From Pseudolabrys sp. FHR47 (lineage in GTDB: Bacteria > Pseudomonadota > Alphaproteobacteria > Rhizobiales > Xanthobacteraceae), in the NCBI RefSeq assembly GCF_005153485.1, contig NZ_CP039740.1:3351001-3415000 (forward strand): a stretch of DNA of 64,000 bases, in the 5' to 3' direction. Position 1 is the stretch's first letter. Each line of letters opens with the position of its first letter. The notes below the pieces were generated by a model. It searched no databases. It saw only the letters and a list, made by a program, of their open reading frames with translations, and was not told the origin of the DNA. A program made the position numbers and the translations under genes. Below, piece after piece: positions 53,690-62,711 of the stretch.

Positions 53690-54688
53690 ATGAAATCCAA
53701 CGTGCCCTACAGGGCAATCACTCTGACCGACGTGGCCCGCGAGGCTGGCGTATCGCGCATCACAGCGTCGCGCGCCCTCAGCAATCCGAGCCTTGTGACC
53801 CAGGCCACCATTGAGAAGGTCCGCGCCGCCGTGGATGCCACGGGCTACATTCCAAACCTGCTCGCGGGCGGGTTGAAGTCCAACCGCAGCATGACGGTCG
53901 CGGGCCTGGTGCCGATCATTTCAGCGCCTCAGTTCCTGCCGACGGTAAAAGCGCTGACCGAAACGCTGGCCTCGAACGGCTATCAACTGATCCTGGGACA
54001 AAGCGGCTACAACAACGTCAACCAGGACAAGCTCATCAGCACGATGATCGGCCGCCGTCCCGACGGCATCGTGGTCACCGGCGCGGTCCAGTCCAAGGAA
54101 GCGCGAGTCCGCTTGCGCAGCCTTAATATTCCGGTCGTTGAAACCTGGGAGTTGAGCGACGATCCGGTCGATATGTCGATCGGCTTCTCCCATCTTGCAG
54201 TCGGCAACGCAGTCGCGCGTTACTTTCTGTCCAAGGGCTGGACGCACTGCGGAACGGCTAATGGCTCCGACAGGCGCGCACAGCTTCGCGTTCAAGGCTT
54301 TATGGAAGCCATGGGCAATGACGTTGTGAATTCAGTTGTGCCAGCTCCAAGCAGCGTCGAGCTTGGTCGCAAGGCCGGCGCCGATCTGCTTGAACGTGCC
54401 CCCGGCTTGCGGGCGGTCTTCTGTAGTTCGGACAATCTTGCGCACGGCGTGATGCTGGAGGCGCAGTCTCGCGGCATTCGCATCCCTGACGAATTGGCCA
54501 TCTGCGGTTTTGGCGATGCAGAGTTCGCCGCCCATCTGCTTCCGTCTCTCACGACGGTTCAGGTGGATGGCCCGGAGATCGGCAGATTGGCGGCCGAACT
54601 CATTCTTGATCGATGCAAAGGAAAAGCGCCCGCATCGAAGGTCATCGACCTCGGATATAAGATCGTTCAGCGAGGCACGACGGAGTAG
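53690..54688 (+). CDS. LacI family regulator of the aldarate operon
   Basis: A 332-residue repressor. The HTH is at about residues 11-30 (ITLTDVAREAGVSRITASRA), then the hinge NLLAGGLKSNRS and a sugar-binding-type effector domain of the GntR/gluconate group. The start at 53690 is preferred because the region before it holds operator 2. It is divergent from the ten-gene operon. An aldonate, aldarate or pathway keto acid is the probable inducer. Confidence 0.92.
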   Translation: MKSNVPYRAITLTDVAREAGVSRITASRALSNPSLVTQATIEKVRAAVDATGYIPNLLAGGLKSNRSMTVAGLVPIISAPQFLPTVKALTETLASNGYQLILGQSGYNNVNQDKLISTMIGRRPDGIVVTGAVQSKEARVRLRSLNIPVVETWELSDDPVDMSIGFSHLAVGNAVARYFLSKGWTHCGTANGSDRRAQLRVQGFMEAMGNDVVNSVVPAPSSVELGRKAGADLLERAPGLRAVFCSSDNLAHGVMLEAQSRGIRIPDELAICGFGDAEFAAHLLPSLTTVQVDGPEIGRLAAELILDRCKGKAPASKVIDLGYKIVQRGTTE

Positions 54689-54763
54689 ATCCGGCAACAG
54701 CGTTGGGTACAATCGCCCCAGCCGGCAAGCCAAGTGCTGTGATATCAATGTCTTACGGGGACC

Positions 54764-54838
54764 TGGCTGGGGCGGGAGGGATCGAACCTCCGAATGGCGG
54801 AATCAAAATCCGCTGCCTTACCGCTTGGCTACGCCCCA
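54764..54838 (-). tRNA. tRNA-Gln (anticodon TTG)
   Basis: The minus strand gives a 75-base cloverleaf with the CCA encoded. The acceptor stem TGGGGCG pairs with CGCCCCA, the D arm is AGCCAAGCGGTAAGGC, the anticodon stem GCGGA/TCCGC encloses TTTTGAT with anticodon TTG, and the T arm is GGAGGTTCGATCCCTCC. All standard tRNA-Gln landmarks are present. Confidence 0.95.
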
Positions 54839-54841
54839 ACA

Positions 54842-54893
54842 CATGACTCTCGGTCATGAATTCAGCCGAGAACTCCCATGACCCTCGGTCATG
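54842..54893. repeat. Two tandem dyads next to tRNA-Gln
   Basis: CATGAC-TCTCG-GTCATG (54842-54858) and CATGAC-CCTCG-GTCATG (54877-54893), 35 bases apart start to start. They lie directly upstream of the tRNA's 5' end, in its promoter or leader, and also before the acyl-CoA dehydrogenase gene. They could be protein sites or small hairpins. Confidence 0.7.
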
Positions 54894-55008
54894 AACGGGC
54901 GGACCATAGCGATGCCGCCCGGTATCCGCAATACGATCTAGCCCCTTGATCCTCAACGACGTTTCGCTCCGATTTGACCGGGACGTGGGCCCGGCTAGAT
55001 TGCGCGCC

Positions 55009-56733
55009 ATGACATACCGCGCCCCCGTTGCAGACATTGCCTTCGCCCTCAAACACGCCGCCGGCCTCAAAGCCGCCCTTGCCGAGGGCCTTTACGACGA
55101 CCTGGACGAAGCCACCGTGGACTCCGTGCTGGAGGAAGCCGGCAAGTTCGCTTCCGACGTGATCGCCCCGCTCAACACGGTCGGCGACAAATTCGGCACC
55201 CCGTTCAAGGACGGCGCCGTCACCACCCCGCCGGGCTGGAAGGAGGCCTATACCGCCTGGGCCGCCGCCGGCTGGAACGGCCTCGCCTCGCCCGCCGATT
55301 TCGGCGGCCAGGAACTGCCGCACGCCGTCAACGCCGCCTGCATCGAAATGTGGAACGCCGCCTCGATGGCCTTCGGCATCGGCCCGGTGCTGACCATGGC
55401 CGCGGTCGACGCCCTGCACGCCTATGGCAGCGACGACCTCAAGCAGAAATATCTCGAGAAACTGATCAGCGGCGAATGGATGGGCACCATGCAGCTCACC
55501 GAGCCGCAGGCCGGCTCCGATGTCGGCGCGCTGCGCACCAGGGCCGAACGCGCCGGCGACGGCAGCTACAAAATCACCGGCTCGAAGATATTCATCACCT
55601 ATGGCGAGCACGACCTCACCGACAACATCATCCACTTCGTGCTGGCCCGCCTGCCTGACGCGCCGGCCGGCACCAAAGGCATCTCGCTGTTCCTCGTGCC
55701 GAAGTTCATGGCGGACGGCTCGCGCAACGACGTGCGCGCGCATTCGGTCGAGCACAAGATGGGCATTCACGCTTCGCCGACCTGCACCATGGTCTATGGC
55801 GACAAGGGCGGCGCCGTCGGCTGGCTGATTGGCGAAGAGCACAAGGGCATGCTCTGCATGTTCACGATGATGAACCGGGCGCGTCTCGCGGTCGGGCTCC
55901 AAGGCGTGGCGATTGCCGACCGCGCTTTTCAGCAGGCTCTCACCTATGCGCGCGACCGCAAGCAGATGGGCAAGGCCATCTTCGACTATCCCGACGTCAA
56001 GCGTATGCTGCTGACGATGCGCGGCCTCACCGGCGCGGCGCGCGCAATCTGCTACGCCACCGGTGTCGCGCTGGATCGCTCGATCCGCGGCAAGGATCCG
56101 GTAGCGCGGGAGAAAGCGCTGGCGCGCTGCTCCCTGCTGACACCGGTCGCGAAAGCCTTCTCCACCGACATCGGCATCGAGGTCGCCTCGCTCGGCGTGC
56201 AGGTCCATGGCGGCATGGGCTTCATCGAGGAAACGGGCGCGGCACAGCATTATCGCGACTCCCGCATTGCCGCGATCTACGAAGGCACCAACGGCATCCA
56301 GGCGATCGATCTCATCACCCGCAAGGTCCCGCTCGAAGGCGGCAATACGGTCCGGCTCTACATCAACGAGTTGCGGGAGGTCGTGAAGGCCGTGCAGGCC
56401 AGCAACGCGCCCGCGTTCGGCGAAACCGGCGCGCGCCTGAACGAAGCGATCGATAGTCTCGAACGAGCGACGCAATGGTTGCTCGTGCAAAAGACATCCG
56501 ACGTGACGCTGGCCGGCGCCACGCCTTATCTCAGGCTCTTCGGCAATGCCGCCGGCGGCGTCATGCTCGCCGAACAGGCGCTGATCGCGCTGCGCGAGAA
56601 CGACGATGCCGCATCGCGCACGGCGCTGGCGCGGTTCTTCGCCGAGAATATCGCGGTGACGTCGGGCGGGCTGGAGCGCAGCGTTACCGAAGGCGCGCAG
56701 AGCATTACGAATGCGGAAGCGGCCTTGCAGTGA
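55009..56733 (+). CDS. Acyl-CoA dehydrogenase, DmdC-like
   Basis: A 574-residue FAD enzyme longer than classical acyl-CoA dehydrogenases, as in the 3-(methylthio)propanoyl-CoA dehydrogenase (DmdC) type. Features are MTYRAPVADIAFALKHAAGL at the start, the FAD/substrate motif MQLTEPQAGSDVGALRTRA, the helical domain, and IYEGTNGIQAIDLITRKV around residues 424-440, holding the usual catalytic region. Many bacteria carry several such genes for medium- or long-chain substrates, so the specific substrate is not assigned. A palindromic repeat follows it. Confidence 0.92.
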   Translation: MTYRAPVADIAFALKHAAGLKAALAEGLYDDLDEATVDSVLEEAGKFASDVIAPLNTVGDKFGTPFKDGAVTTPPGWKEAYTAWAAAGWNGLASPADFGGQELPHAVNAACIEMWNAASMAFGIGPVLTMAAVDALHAYGSDDLKQKYLEKLISGEWMGTMQLTEPQAGSDVGALRTRAERAGDGSYKITGSKIFITYGEHDLTDNIIHFVLARLPDAPAGTKGISLFLVPKFMADGSRNDVRAHSVEHKMGIHASPTCTMVYGDKGGAVGWLIGEEHKGMLCMFTMMNRARLAVGLQGVAIADRAFQQALTYARDRKQMGKAIFDYPDVKRMLLTMRGLTGAARAICYATGVALDRSIRGKDPVAREKALARCSLLTPVAKAFSTDIGIEVASLGVQVHGGMGFIEETGAAQHYRDSRIAAIYEGTNGIQAIDLITRKVPLEGGNTVRLYINELREVVKAVQASNAPAFGETGARLNEAIDSLERATQWLLVQKTSDVTLAGATPYLRLFGNAAGGVMLAEQALIALRENDDAASRTALARFFAENIAVTSGGLERSVTEGAQSITNAEAALQ

Positions 56734-56748
56734 TACTCCGTTCGTCCC

Positions 56749-56838
56749 CGCGCATAGCCGTCAAAAGGACGGCGTTCTTTCAGAACGCCTATGGCGGGGA
56801 CCCAGAGCTGGATTCCCGCTTACGCGGGAATGAACGGA
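56749..56838. repeat. Palindromic intergenic repeat (family D relative)
   Basis: TTCGTCCCCGC near the left end, a nested hairpin GGCGTTCT/AGAACGCC in the middle, and ATTCCCGCTTACGCGGGAAT at the right. It contains the GTCCCCG/CGGGGAC motif shared with 58272-58355. Confidence 0.65.
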
Positions 56839-56875
56839 GCTTTGGGGGGCTCGCAGCGCACACGCACGCGCAACC

Positions 56876-57379
56876 TCACGGCATCCGGCCGCCTTCGAAA
56901 TCGAATGTCCAGCCGGCGTCCTTTACAGCTTTCTCGACCGCGTCGCGGACCTGTCCGTAATCCACCGCACCGCCGCCAGCGGGCGAGGTGTCGGTGCGGG
57001 AGCCGGAGCGCGTCCAGCCGCTGGTGGTCGTCACTTCCACCGATAAGGTCGGCGGCGGCATGCCCCAGCTCTTCTCCAGCACGACTTCGCGGAAATGCAC
57101 CGCCCGCGCCGCCTCGTCGAAACGGCACGACATGCGGTAGCTCACCTTGCGGCTGCCGAGCCACCATTTGGCGAGAATCTTCTCGGCCTCCCCGGCCAGT
57201 CCGCCATCCTTGTCGGTGACGGCAACGCCAGACGCGGCCAGCACGGATGTCACGCTGGCTTTCACATCGGGGGCTGCGGCAGGCGTCGGCATAAAAACCA
57301 GATTAAGCGGAGCGCCAAAATCCGTCTTGACCCATATCAACGGCGGCCGGTCCGCATTACATTGCCCGACAGGGGCCAA
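56876..57379 (-). CDS. Hypothetical protein
   Basis: A 167-residue frame (138 residues if the ATG at 57292 is the start). Coding appears real from its regular mix of residues, e.g. AAGVAVTDKDG-like ASGVAVTDKDGGLAGEAEKI, then WWLGSRKVSYRMSCRFDEAA and REVVLEKSWGMPPPTLSVE. The C-terminus reads VEKAVKDAGWTFDFEGGRMP. No signal peptide, membrane segment or known motif is evident, and neither start has a clear ribosome site. Function unknown. Confidence 0.6.
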   Translation of the reverse strand: MAPVGQCNADRPPLIWVKTDFGAPLNLVFMPTPAAAPDVKASVTSVLAASGVAVTDKDGGLAGEAEKILAKWWLGSRKVSYRMSCRFDEAARAVHFREVVLEKSWGMPPPTLSVEVTTTSGWTRSGSRTDTSPAGGGAVDYGQVRDAVEKAVKDAGWTFDFEGGRMP

Positions 57380-57406
57380 TGGCCCGAAAGAAAATCGAGG
57401 GCGGAC

Positions 57407-58267
57407 ATGTCACTGAAGGGCAAAACCCTGTTCATCACCGGCGCGTCGCGCGGCATCGGCCTTGCCATCGCGCTGCGCGCCGCGCGCGACGGCGCCAATA
57501 TCGCCATCGCCGCCAAGACCACCGAGCCGCATCCCAAGCTGGAAGGCACGATCTATACCGCCGCCGGGGACATCGAAAAGGCCGGCGGCCAGGCGCTGCC
57601 GCTCATCGTCGATGTGCGTGAGGAAGCGCAGGTGAAAGAGGCGCTCGACAAGACGGCGGCGACCTTCGGCGGGCTCGACATTGTCGTCAACAATGCCAGC
57701 GCCATCTCGCTGACACCGGTAGCGCAAACCGACATGAAGCGCTTCGACCTGATGCATCAGATCAATGCGCGCGGCACCTTCATGGTGTCGAAATACGCCC
57801 TGCCCCATCTCGCCAAATCGGCGAACCCGCACATCTTGATGCTGTCGCCGCCGCTCGACATGGCGACCAAGTGGTTCGCGCCGCACACCGCCTATTCGAT
57901 GGCCAAGTTCGGCATGAGTCTTGTCGTGCTCGGCCTTGCCGGCGAGCAGCACGGCAAGCTCGCCGTCAACGCTTTGTGGCCGCGCACCACCATCGCCACC
58001 GCCGCGGTCAAGAACCTGCTCGGCGGCGACACGCTGATGAATATGTCGCGCACGCCGGATATTCTGGCGGAAGCCGCCTGGCGCATCTTCCAGAAACCGA
58101 AGACCTTCACCGGCAACTTCCTGATCGACGACACATTCCTCGCCGGCGAAGGCGTCACCGATTTCGACCAGTATCGGGTCAACCCCGGCCAGCCTTTGCA
58201 GGTCGATTTCTTCGTGCCCGACACAATCCCGCCGCCGGCGGGGGTGAGTTTGAAGGCGATGAAGTAG
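57407..58267 (+). CDS. Short-chain dehydrogenase, HSDL2-like
   Basis: A 286-residue SDR. The cofactor loop TGASRGIGLAIA lies at residues 11-22, NNAS in the beta-4 region, and Tyr-x-x-x-Lys in AYSMAKFG. The pattern AAKTTEPHPKLEGTIYTAA after the second strand and the C-terminal NPGQPLQVDFFVPD are typical of the hydroxysteroid dehydrogenase-like protein 2 group, linked to fatty acid metabolism. The start at 57407 follows GAGGG. It may act with the nearby acyl-CoA dehydrogenase. Confidence 0.9.
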   Translation: MSLKGKTLFITGASRGIGLAIALRAARDGANIAIAAKTTEPHPKLEGTIYTAAGDIEKAGGQALPLIVDVREEAQVKEALDKTAATFGGLDIVVNNASAISLTPVAQTDMKRFDLMHQINARGTFMVSKYALPHLAKSANPHILMLSPPLDMATKWFAPHTAYSMAKFGMSLVVLGLAGEQHGKLAVNALWPRTTIATAAVKNLLGGDTLMNMSRTPDILAEAAWRIFQKPKTFTGNFLIDDTFLAGEGVTDFDQYRVNPGQPLQVDFFVPDTIPPPAGVSLKAMK

Positions 58268-58271
58268 CCAC

Positions 58272-58355
58272 GTCGTCCCCGCGAAAGCGGGGACCCATAC
58301 GCCGTGTACTCTCGATGGCGCAGTGGCTATGGGTCCCCGCCTTCGCGGGGACGAC
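58272..58355. repeat. Palindromic intergenic repeat (family D)
   Basis: GTCGTCCCCGCGAA at the left and TTCGCGGGGACGAC at the right, with GGGGACCCATA and TATGGGTCCCC nested inside. It lies just after the SDR stop codon and could terminate transcription or stabilise the 3' end. Confidence 0.85.
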
Positions 58356-58392
58356 AATTGAATCAATCGTGCTTCAGAGTTAGATACGATAA

Positions 58393-59322
58393 ATGACCAC
58401 GCTCCTCATCTCCCATCCCGCCTGTGTCGATCACATCGTGCCGTCCGGCCATCCCGAGCGGCCTGAGCGCATGCGCGCGGTCGAGGAAGCGCTGGCCGCC
58501 GAGCAGTTCCAGAACCTGGCGCGCGAGCAGGCGCCGATGGCCGACGGCGATATCGTCAGCCTGGCTCACCCGCTCGAATATTTCGAGGCGATCCGCGAGG
58601 CCTCACCGTCCGAGGGCATGGTGCGTATCGACGCTGACACCTCGATGTCGCCCGGCTCGTTCGAGGCGGCCTTGCGCTGCGCCGGCGGCGCAGTGCTGGC
58701 CGTGGACGAAGTGATGACCGGCAAGGCGGCCAACGCCTTCGTCGCCACGCGGCCGCCCGGCCATCACGCCGAGACGGCCAAACCGATGGGCTTCTGCTTC
58801 TTCAACAATGCCGCCATTGCCGCGCGCTATGCGCAGAAAAAGCACGGCATCGAGCGCGCCGCCATCGTCGATTTCGATGTGCATCATGGCAACGGCTCTC
58901 AGGATATCTTCTGGGCCGACAAGACCGTGCTCTATTCCTCGACGCACGAGATGCCGCTTTATCCCGGCACCGGCGCGATCGGTGAACGCGGCGAGTTCGA
59001 CACCATCGTCAACGCGCCGCTACGTGCCGGCGACGGCGGCGACCAGTTCCGCGAGGCGTTCGAGACGGTGATCCTGCCGCGGCTGCGCCGCTTCTCGCCG
59101 GACCTGATCATCATCTCGGCCGGCTTCGACGCGCATACGCGCGATCCGCTCGCCAATCTCAATCTGGTCGAGGCGGATTATGCTTGGGTGACGAAGAAGC
59201 TGATGGACGTCGCCGATGAGACCGCCAAAGGCCGCGTCGTATCGCTCTTGGAAGGCGGCTACGATCTGCAGGGCCTCGCACGCTCTGTCGCTGCTCATGT
59301 CACCGCGCTGATGCGGGGGTGA
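58393..59322 (+). CDS. Histone deacetylase family hydrolase (AcuC/AphA-like)
   Basis: A 309-residue zinc hydrolase of the arginase/deacetylase superfamily. The motifs ATRPPGHHAE (tandem His relay), IVDFDVHHGNGSQD (zinc Asp and His), ISAGFDAHTRDPL (second zinc Asp) and LLEGGYD are complete. Bacterial members deacetylate polyamines or small amides, or regulate proteins by deacetylation. The close neighbour genes give no substrate clue. Confidence 0.93.
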   Translation: MTTLLISHPACVDHIVPSGHPERPERMRAVEEALAAEQFQNLAREQAPMADGDIVSLAHPLEYFEAIREASPSEGMVRIDADTSMSPGSFEAALRCAGGAVLAVDEVMTGKAANAFVATRPPGHHAETAKPMGFCFFNNAAIAARYAQKKHGIERAAIVDFDVHHGNGSQDIFWADKTVLYSSTHEMPLYPGTGAIGERGEFDTIVNAPLRAGDGGDQFREAFETVILPRLRRFSPDLIIISAGFDAHTRDPLANLNLVEADYAWVTKKLMDVADETAKGRVVSLLEGGYDLQGLARSVAAHVTALMRG

Positions 59323-59328
59323 GTTTCT

Positions 59329-59465
59329 TTACCCTCCCCCTTGTGGGGAGGGTCGATCACCGAACGAAGTGAGGTGATCGGGGTGGGGGTAGCTGCTGCA
59401 CGCTCGCTATTACCCCCACCCCGGCTCGTTTCACTCGCCGACCCTCCCCACAAGGGGGAGGGTAA
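59329..59465. repeat. Large palindromic intergenic repeat (family A, copy 2)
   Basis: A 137-base inverted repeat: TTACCCTCCCCCTTGTGGGG at the left and its inverse at the right, with GGGGTGGGGGTA and TACCCCCACCCC inside. It is related to 4211-4332 by the CCCTCCCC ends and the CCCCACCC core. It separates two convergent genes and can act as a bidirectional terminator. Confidence 0.88.
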
Positions 59466-59487
59466 GAAAAAAAATGCGGCGCCGCGC

Positions 59488-60204
59488 TCACTTCGCCGTC
59501 AGCCCGCCATCGATCGGCAAATCCGCGCCGGTGATGAAGGCCGCTTCGTCCGATAACAGATAAAGACACAGCGCCGCGACTTCCGCCGGCTTGCCCATGC
59601 GCTGAAGCGGAATCTCCGCGCTCATCTTTTCCATCGCGCTTTGCGGATCGCGCGCCGTGCTGGCGATGGCATCCACCATCGGGCCTTCGAGGAAGGACGG
59701 ACACACGGCGTTGCAGCGGATCGGCGGCTTGTTGCGCGCCCCTAACAGCGCCACCGATTTGGTCAGCAACGATACGCCGCCCTTCGACGCATTGTAGGCG
59801 GCAAGGTTATGCCCGCCGACCAGCGCCGACACCGATGACAGATTGACGATCGAACCGCCGCGCGGCTTGAGCAGCGGAAAGGCGTATTTGCAGCCAAGGA
59901 ATGTGCCGTCGAGATTGATGGACAGCACGCGCCGCCAGGTCGCGAAGTCGAGCTTCTCGATGCTGCCCATCGCGACGATGCCCGCAGCGTTGACGAGGCC
60001 GTCGAGATGGCCGTGCGTGGCGCTGACATCGTCAACGACGCGCTGCCAGTCGGCCTCCGAGGTGACGTCGAGGTCGAGATCGGCGTCTTTGAGATCGGTG
60101 GCGATGGCGATGCCGCCCTGCGCGCGCACGGCGGCGGCGACGGCGGAGCCGACGGCCCCGGCCGCTCCGGTAATGAGGATGATTTTGTCAGTGAGGTTGG
60201 GCAT
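59488..60204 (-). CDS. Short-chain dehydrogenase/reductase
   Basis: A 238-residue classical SDR. The cofactor loop GAAGAVGSAVA lies at residues 13-23, followed by an Asp in ATDLKDAD that favours NAD. NAAG is in the beta-4 region, the catalytic Ser in LSSVSALVGG and Tyr-x-x-x-Lys in AYNASKGG, and the C-terminus has the family motif TGADLPIDGGLTAK. The substrate is unknown. It is convergent with the deacetylase gene and followed upstream by a family B repeat. Confidence 0.92.
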   Translation of the reverse strand: MPNLTDKIILITGAAGAVGSAVAAAVRAQGGIAIATDLKDADLDLDVTSEADWQRVVDDVSATHGHLDGLVNAAGIVAMGSIEKLDFATWRRVLSINLDGTFLGCKYAFPLLKPRGGSIVNLSSVSALVGGHNLAAYNASKGGVSLLTKSVALLGARNKPPIRCNAVCPSFLEGPMVDAIASTARDPQSAMEKMSAEIPLQRMGKPAEVAALCLYLLSDEAAFITGADLPIDGGLTAK

Positions 60205-60225
60205 GGAAGCGTTTTACGACGTGTT

Positions 60226-60295
60226 GTAGCCCGGATGAAGCGCAGCGAAATCCGGGGCGGCGGTCCCGGGTTGCGCTACGCTCCACCCGGGCTAC
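60226..60295. repeat. Palindromic repeat (family B, copy 2)
   Basis: The same ends as the element at 9965-10034 (GTAGCCCG and CGGGCTAC) and the same inner motif GCGCAGCGAAATCCGGG. It lies between the divergent SDR and xseB genes. Confidence 0.85.
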
Positions 60296-60394
60296 GGGCC
60301 TTCGGCTTGTCGAGTGTGCATAACCCCGAACCCTTGCACTATCCCCCGCCGGCCCCACTCTCTAGGATGCCGCCGAAACTCAAGGATTCCCGCC

Positions 60395-60637
60395 ATGGCC
60401 GACACCGACGTGAAGAAACTGAGCTTCGAGCAAGCCATCGGCGAACTCGAAACGATCGTGAAGCGGCTGGAGGAAGGCAAGGTTCCGCTCGAGGAATCGG
60501 TGGCCATTTACGAGCGCGGCGAGGTGCTGAAAGCCCGCTGCGAGGAGCTGCTCAAGCAGGCCGAGGCCCGGGTCGAGAAGATCACCCTCGACGCCTCCGG
60601 CAAGCCGGCCGGAACCACCCCGCTCGACGTCGATTAG
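60395..60637 (+). CDS. xseB: Exodeoxyribonuclease VII small subunit
   Basis: An 80-residue subunit of the single-strand DNA exonuclease made with Xse[21 protein letters not shown], then [20 protein letters not shown], is the XseB pattern. The start at 60395 is the first codon of that pattern. It precedes dxs by 94 bases on the same strand, an order typical of alphaproteobacteria, though the ispA gene often found between them is missing. Confidence 0.93.
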   Translation: MADTDVKKLSFEQAIGELETIVKRLEEGKVPLEESVAIYERGEVLKARCEELLKQAEARVEKITLDASGKPAGTTPLDVD

Positions 60638-60731
60638 CCCCGGGACCGGGCGGGCCGCCGGAGGGCGGCGCGCCGAATTGCCCCGTCCGGTCAATATGGT
60701 GTAAGCCAACCTGACCGGTCTGGAGCCTTCG

Positions 60732-62699
60732 ATGCCCGCCGGTTTGCGACCGGAGCCGATTTTGTCTGAGCTATCCAAGACCGTGCCGACAAAGACCCCG
60801 CTGCTCGACCGCGTCCATATTCCGGCCGACCTGCGCAATTTCTCGGCCGAGCAGCTCAAGCAGCTCGCGGACGAACTGCGCACCGAAACCATCGACGCGG
60901 TGGCCAAGACGGGCGGCCATCTCGGCGCCGGTCTCGGCGTCGTCGAGCTCACGGTCGCCATCCACGCCGTATTTGACACGCCCGCCGACCGTCTGATCTG
61001 GGACGTCGGCCATCAAGCTTATCCGCACAAGATTCTCACCGGCCGGCGCGACCGTATCCGCACACTGCGGCAGGCCGGCGGCCTGTCCGGCTTCACCAAG
61101 CGCGCCGAGAGCGAATACGACCCGTTCGGCGCCGCGCATTCCTCGACGTCAATCTCCGCCGGCCTCGGCATGGCGGTGGCGCGCGACCTCAAGGGCGACA
61201 AGAACAACGTCATCTGCGTCATCGGCGACGGCGCGATGTCGGCTGGCATGGCCTATGAGGCCATGAACAATGCCGGTGCGCGCAACGAGCGGCTGATCGT
61301 CATCCTCAACGACAACGACATGTCGATCGCGCCGCCGGTCGGCGCCATGTCAGCTTACCTCGCCCGCCTCGGCTCGGGCCGCACCTATTTGAAAATCCGC
61401 GACGTCGGCAAGCAGCTCACCAAGCATCTGCCGAAGAGCTGGGACCGCGCCATCACCCGAGCCGTTGAGCACGCGCGCGGCTATGTCATGGGCGGCACGT
61501 TGTTCGAGGAACTCGGCTTCTATTACTGCGGGCCGATCGACGGCCATAACCTCGATCACCTGCTGCCGATCCTGCGCAATGTGCGCGACGCCGAGATCGG
61601 ACCCATCCTCGTCCACGTCGTGACGCAGAAGGGCAAGGGCTACGGCCCGGCGGAGGATTCAGCCGACAAGTATCATGGCGTGGTCAAGTTCGACGTCGCC
61701 ACCGGCGCGCAAGCGAAATCCAAAGGTGGCGCTCCGCAATACACCAAAGTGTTCGCCGACGCGCTGATCAAGGAGGCCCGCAAAGACGACAAGATCGTCG
61801 CCATCACCGCGGCGATGCCGTCCGGTACCGGGCTCGATTTGTTCCAGCAAGAATTCCCGACGCGCACTTTCGACGTCGGCATCGCCGAGCAGCATGCGGT
61901 GACCTTCGCGGCGGGGCTCGCCGCCGAGGGCTTCAAACCATTCTGCGCGATCTATTCGACGTTCCTGCAACGCGCCTACGACCAGGTGGTGCACGACGTT
62001 GCGATTCAGAAGCTGCCGGTTCGCTTCGCCATCGACCGCGCCGGCCTTGTCGGCGCCGACGGTCCGACCCATGCCGGCGCTTTCGACACCGCGTATCTCG
62101 GCTGCCTGCCGCATATGGTGCTGATGGCTGCGGCGGATGAAGCCGAACTGACCAACATGGTTGCGACCTGCGCCGCGATCGACGACCGTCCCTCCGCCGT
62201 GCGCTATCCGCGCGGCGAAGGCACCGGCGCCATCATTCCGGCGCAAGGCGTGCCGCTCGAAATCGGCAAGGGCCGTATCGTTCGCGAAGGTCACAAGGTC
62301 GCCCTGCTCTCTTACGGCACGCGCCTCGGCGAAGCCTTGAAAGCGGCCGACGAACTCGCCGCGCTCGGGCTATCGACCACGGTCGCCGATGCGCGCTTTG
62401 CCAAGCCGCTCGATCTCGATCTGACGCTGCGGCTGGCCCGCGAGCATGAAGTGCTGGTCACCATCGAGGAAGGCTCGGTGGGCGGCTTCGGCTCCTTTGT
62501 GATGCAGGCTTTGGCCGAGCACGGCGCCTTCGATGCCGGGCTCAAATTCCGCGCCATGGTGCTGCCCGACATCTTCATCGACCAGGACACGCCGGCGGCG
62601 ATGTATGCGCTCGCCGGCCTCGACGCCAAAGGCATCGTCACCAAGGTGTTCGAGGCGCTCGGCAAGGACGCCGCGTCGGAAACGGTGAAGCTGGCGTAA
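60732..62699 (+). CDS. dxs: 1-deoxy-D-xylulose-5-phosphate synthase
   Basis: A 655-residue thiamine-diphosphate enzyme condensing pyruvate and glyceraldehyde 3-phosphate, the first step of the MEP isoprenoid pathway. [18 protein letters not shown] holds the ThDP/Mg motif, [15 protein letters not shown] follows, and the transketolase pyrimidine domain has [15 protein letters not shown]. The ATG at 60732 follows GGAG; a later start near residue 11 is possible, since most relatives begin close to TPLLD. All domains look intact. Confidence 0.95.
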   Translation: MPAGLRPEPILSELSKTVPTKTPLLDRVHIPADLRNFSAEQLKQLADELRTETIDAVAKTGGHLGAGLGVVELTVAIHAVFDTPADRLIWDVGHQAYPHKILTGRRDRIRTLRQAGGLSGFTKRAESEYDPFGAAHSSTSISAGLGMAVARDLKGDKNNVICVIGDGAMSAGMAYEAMNNAGARNERLIVILNDNDMSIAPPVGAMSAYLARLGSGRTYLKIRDVGKQLTKHLPKSWDRAITRAVEHARGYVMGGTLFEELGFYYCGPIDGHNLDHLLPILRNVRDAEIGPILVHVVTQKGKGYGPAEDSADKYHGVVKFDVATGAQAKSKGGAPQYTKVFADALIKEARKDDKIVAITAAMPSGTGLDLFQQEFPTRTFDVGIAEQHAVTFAAGLAAEGFKPFCAIYSTFLQRAYDQVVHDVAIQKLPVRFAIDRAGLVGADGPTHAGAFDTAYLGCLPHMVLMAAADEAELTNMVATCAAIDDRPSAVRYPRGEGTGAIIPAQGVPLEIGKGRIVREGHKVALLSYGTRLGEALKAADELAALGLSTTVADARFAKPLDLDLTLRLAREHEVLVTIEEGSVGGFGSFVMQALAEHGAFDAGLKFRAMVLPDIFIDQDTPAAMYALAGLDAKGIVTKVFEALGKDAASETVKLA

Positions 62700-62711
62700 G
62701 GCGCCGGCATC

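Noticed and set aside
54889..56490. Long open frame (533 codons) on the minus strand opposite the acyl-CoA dehydrogenase
   Set aside because: Composition is His/Arg/Ala/Asp-rich, as expected for antisense of a GC-rich gene, and the plus strand encodes a clear enzyme family.
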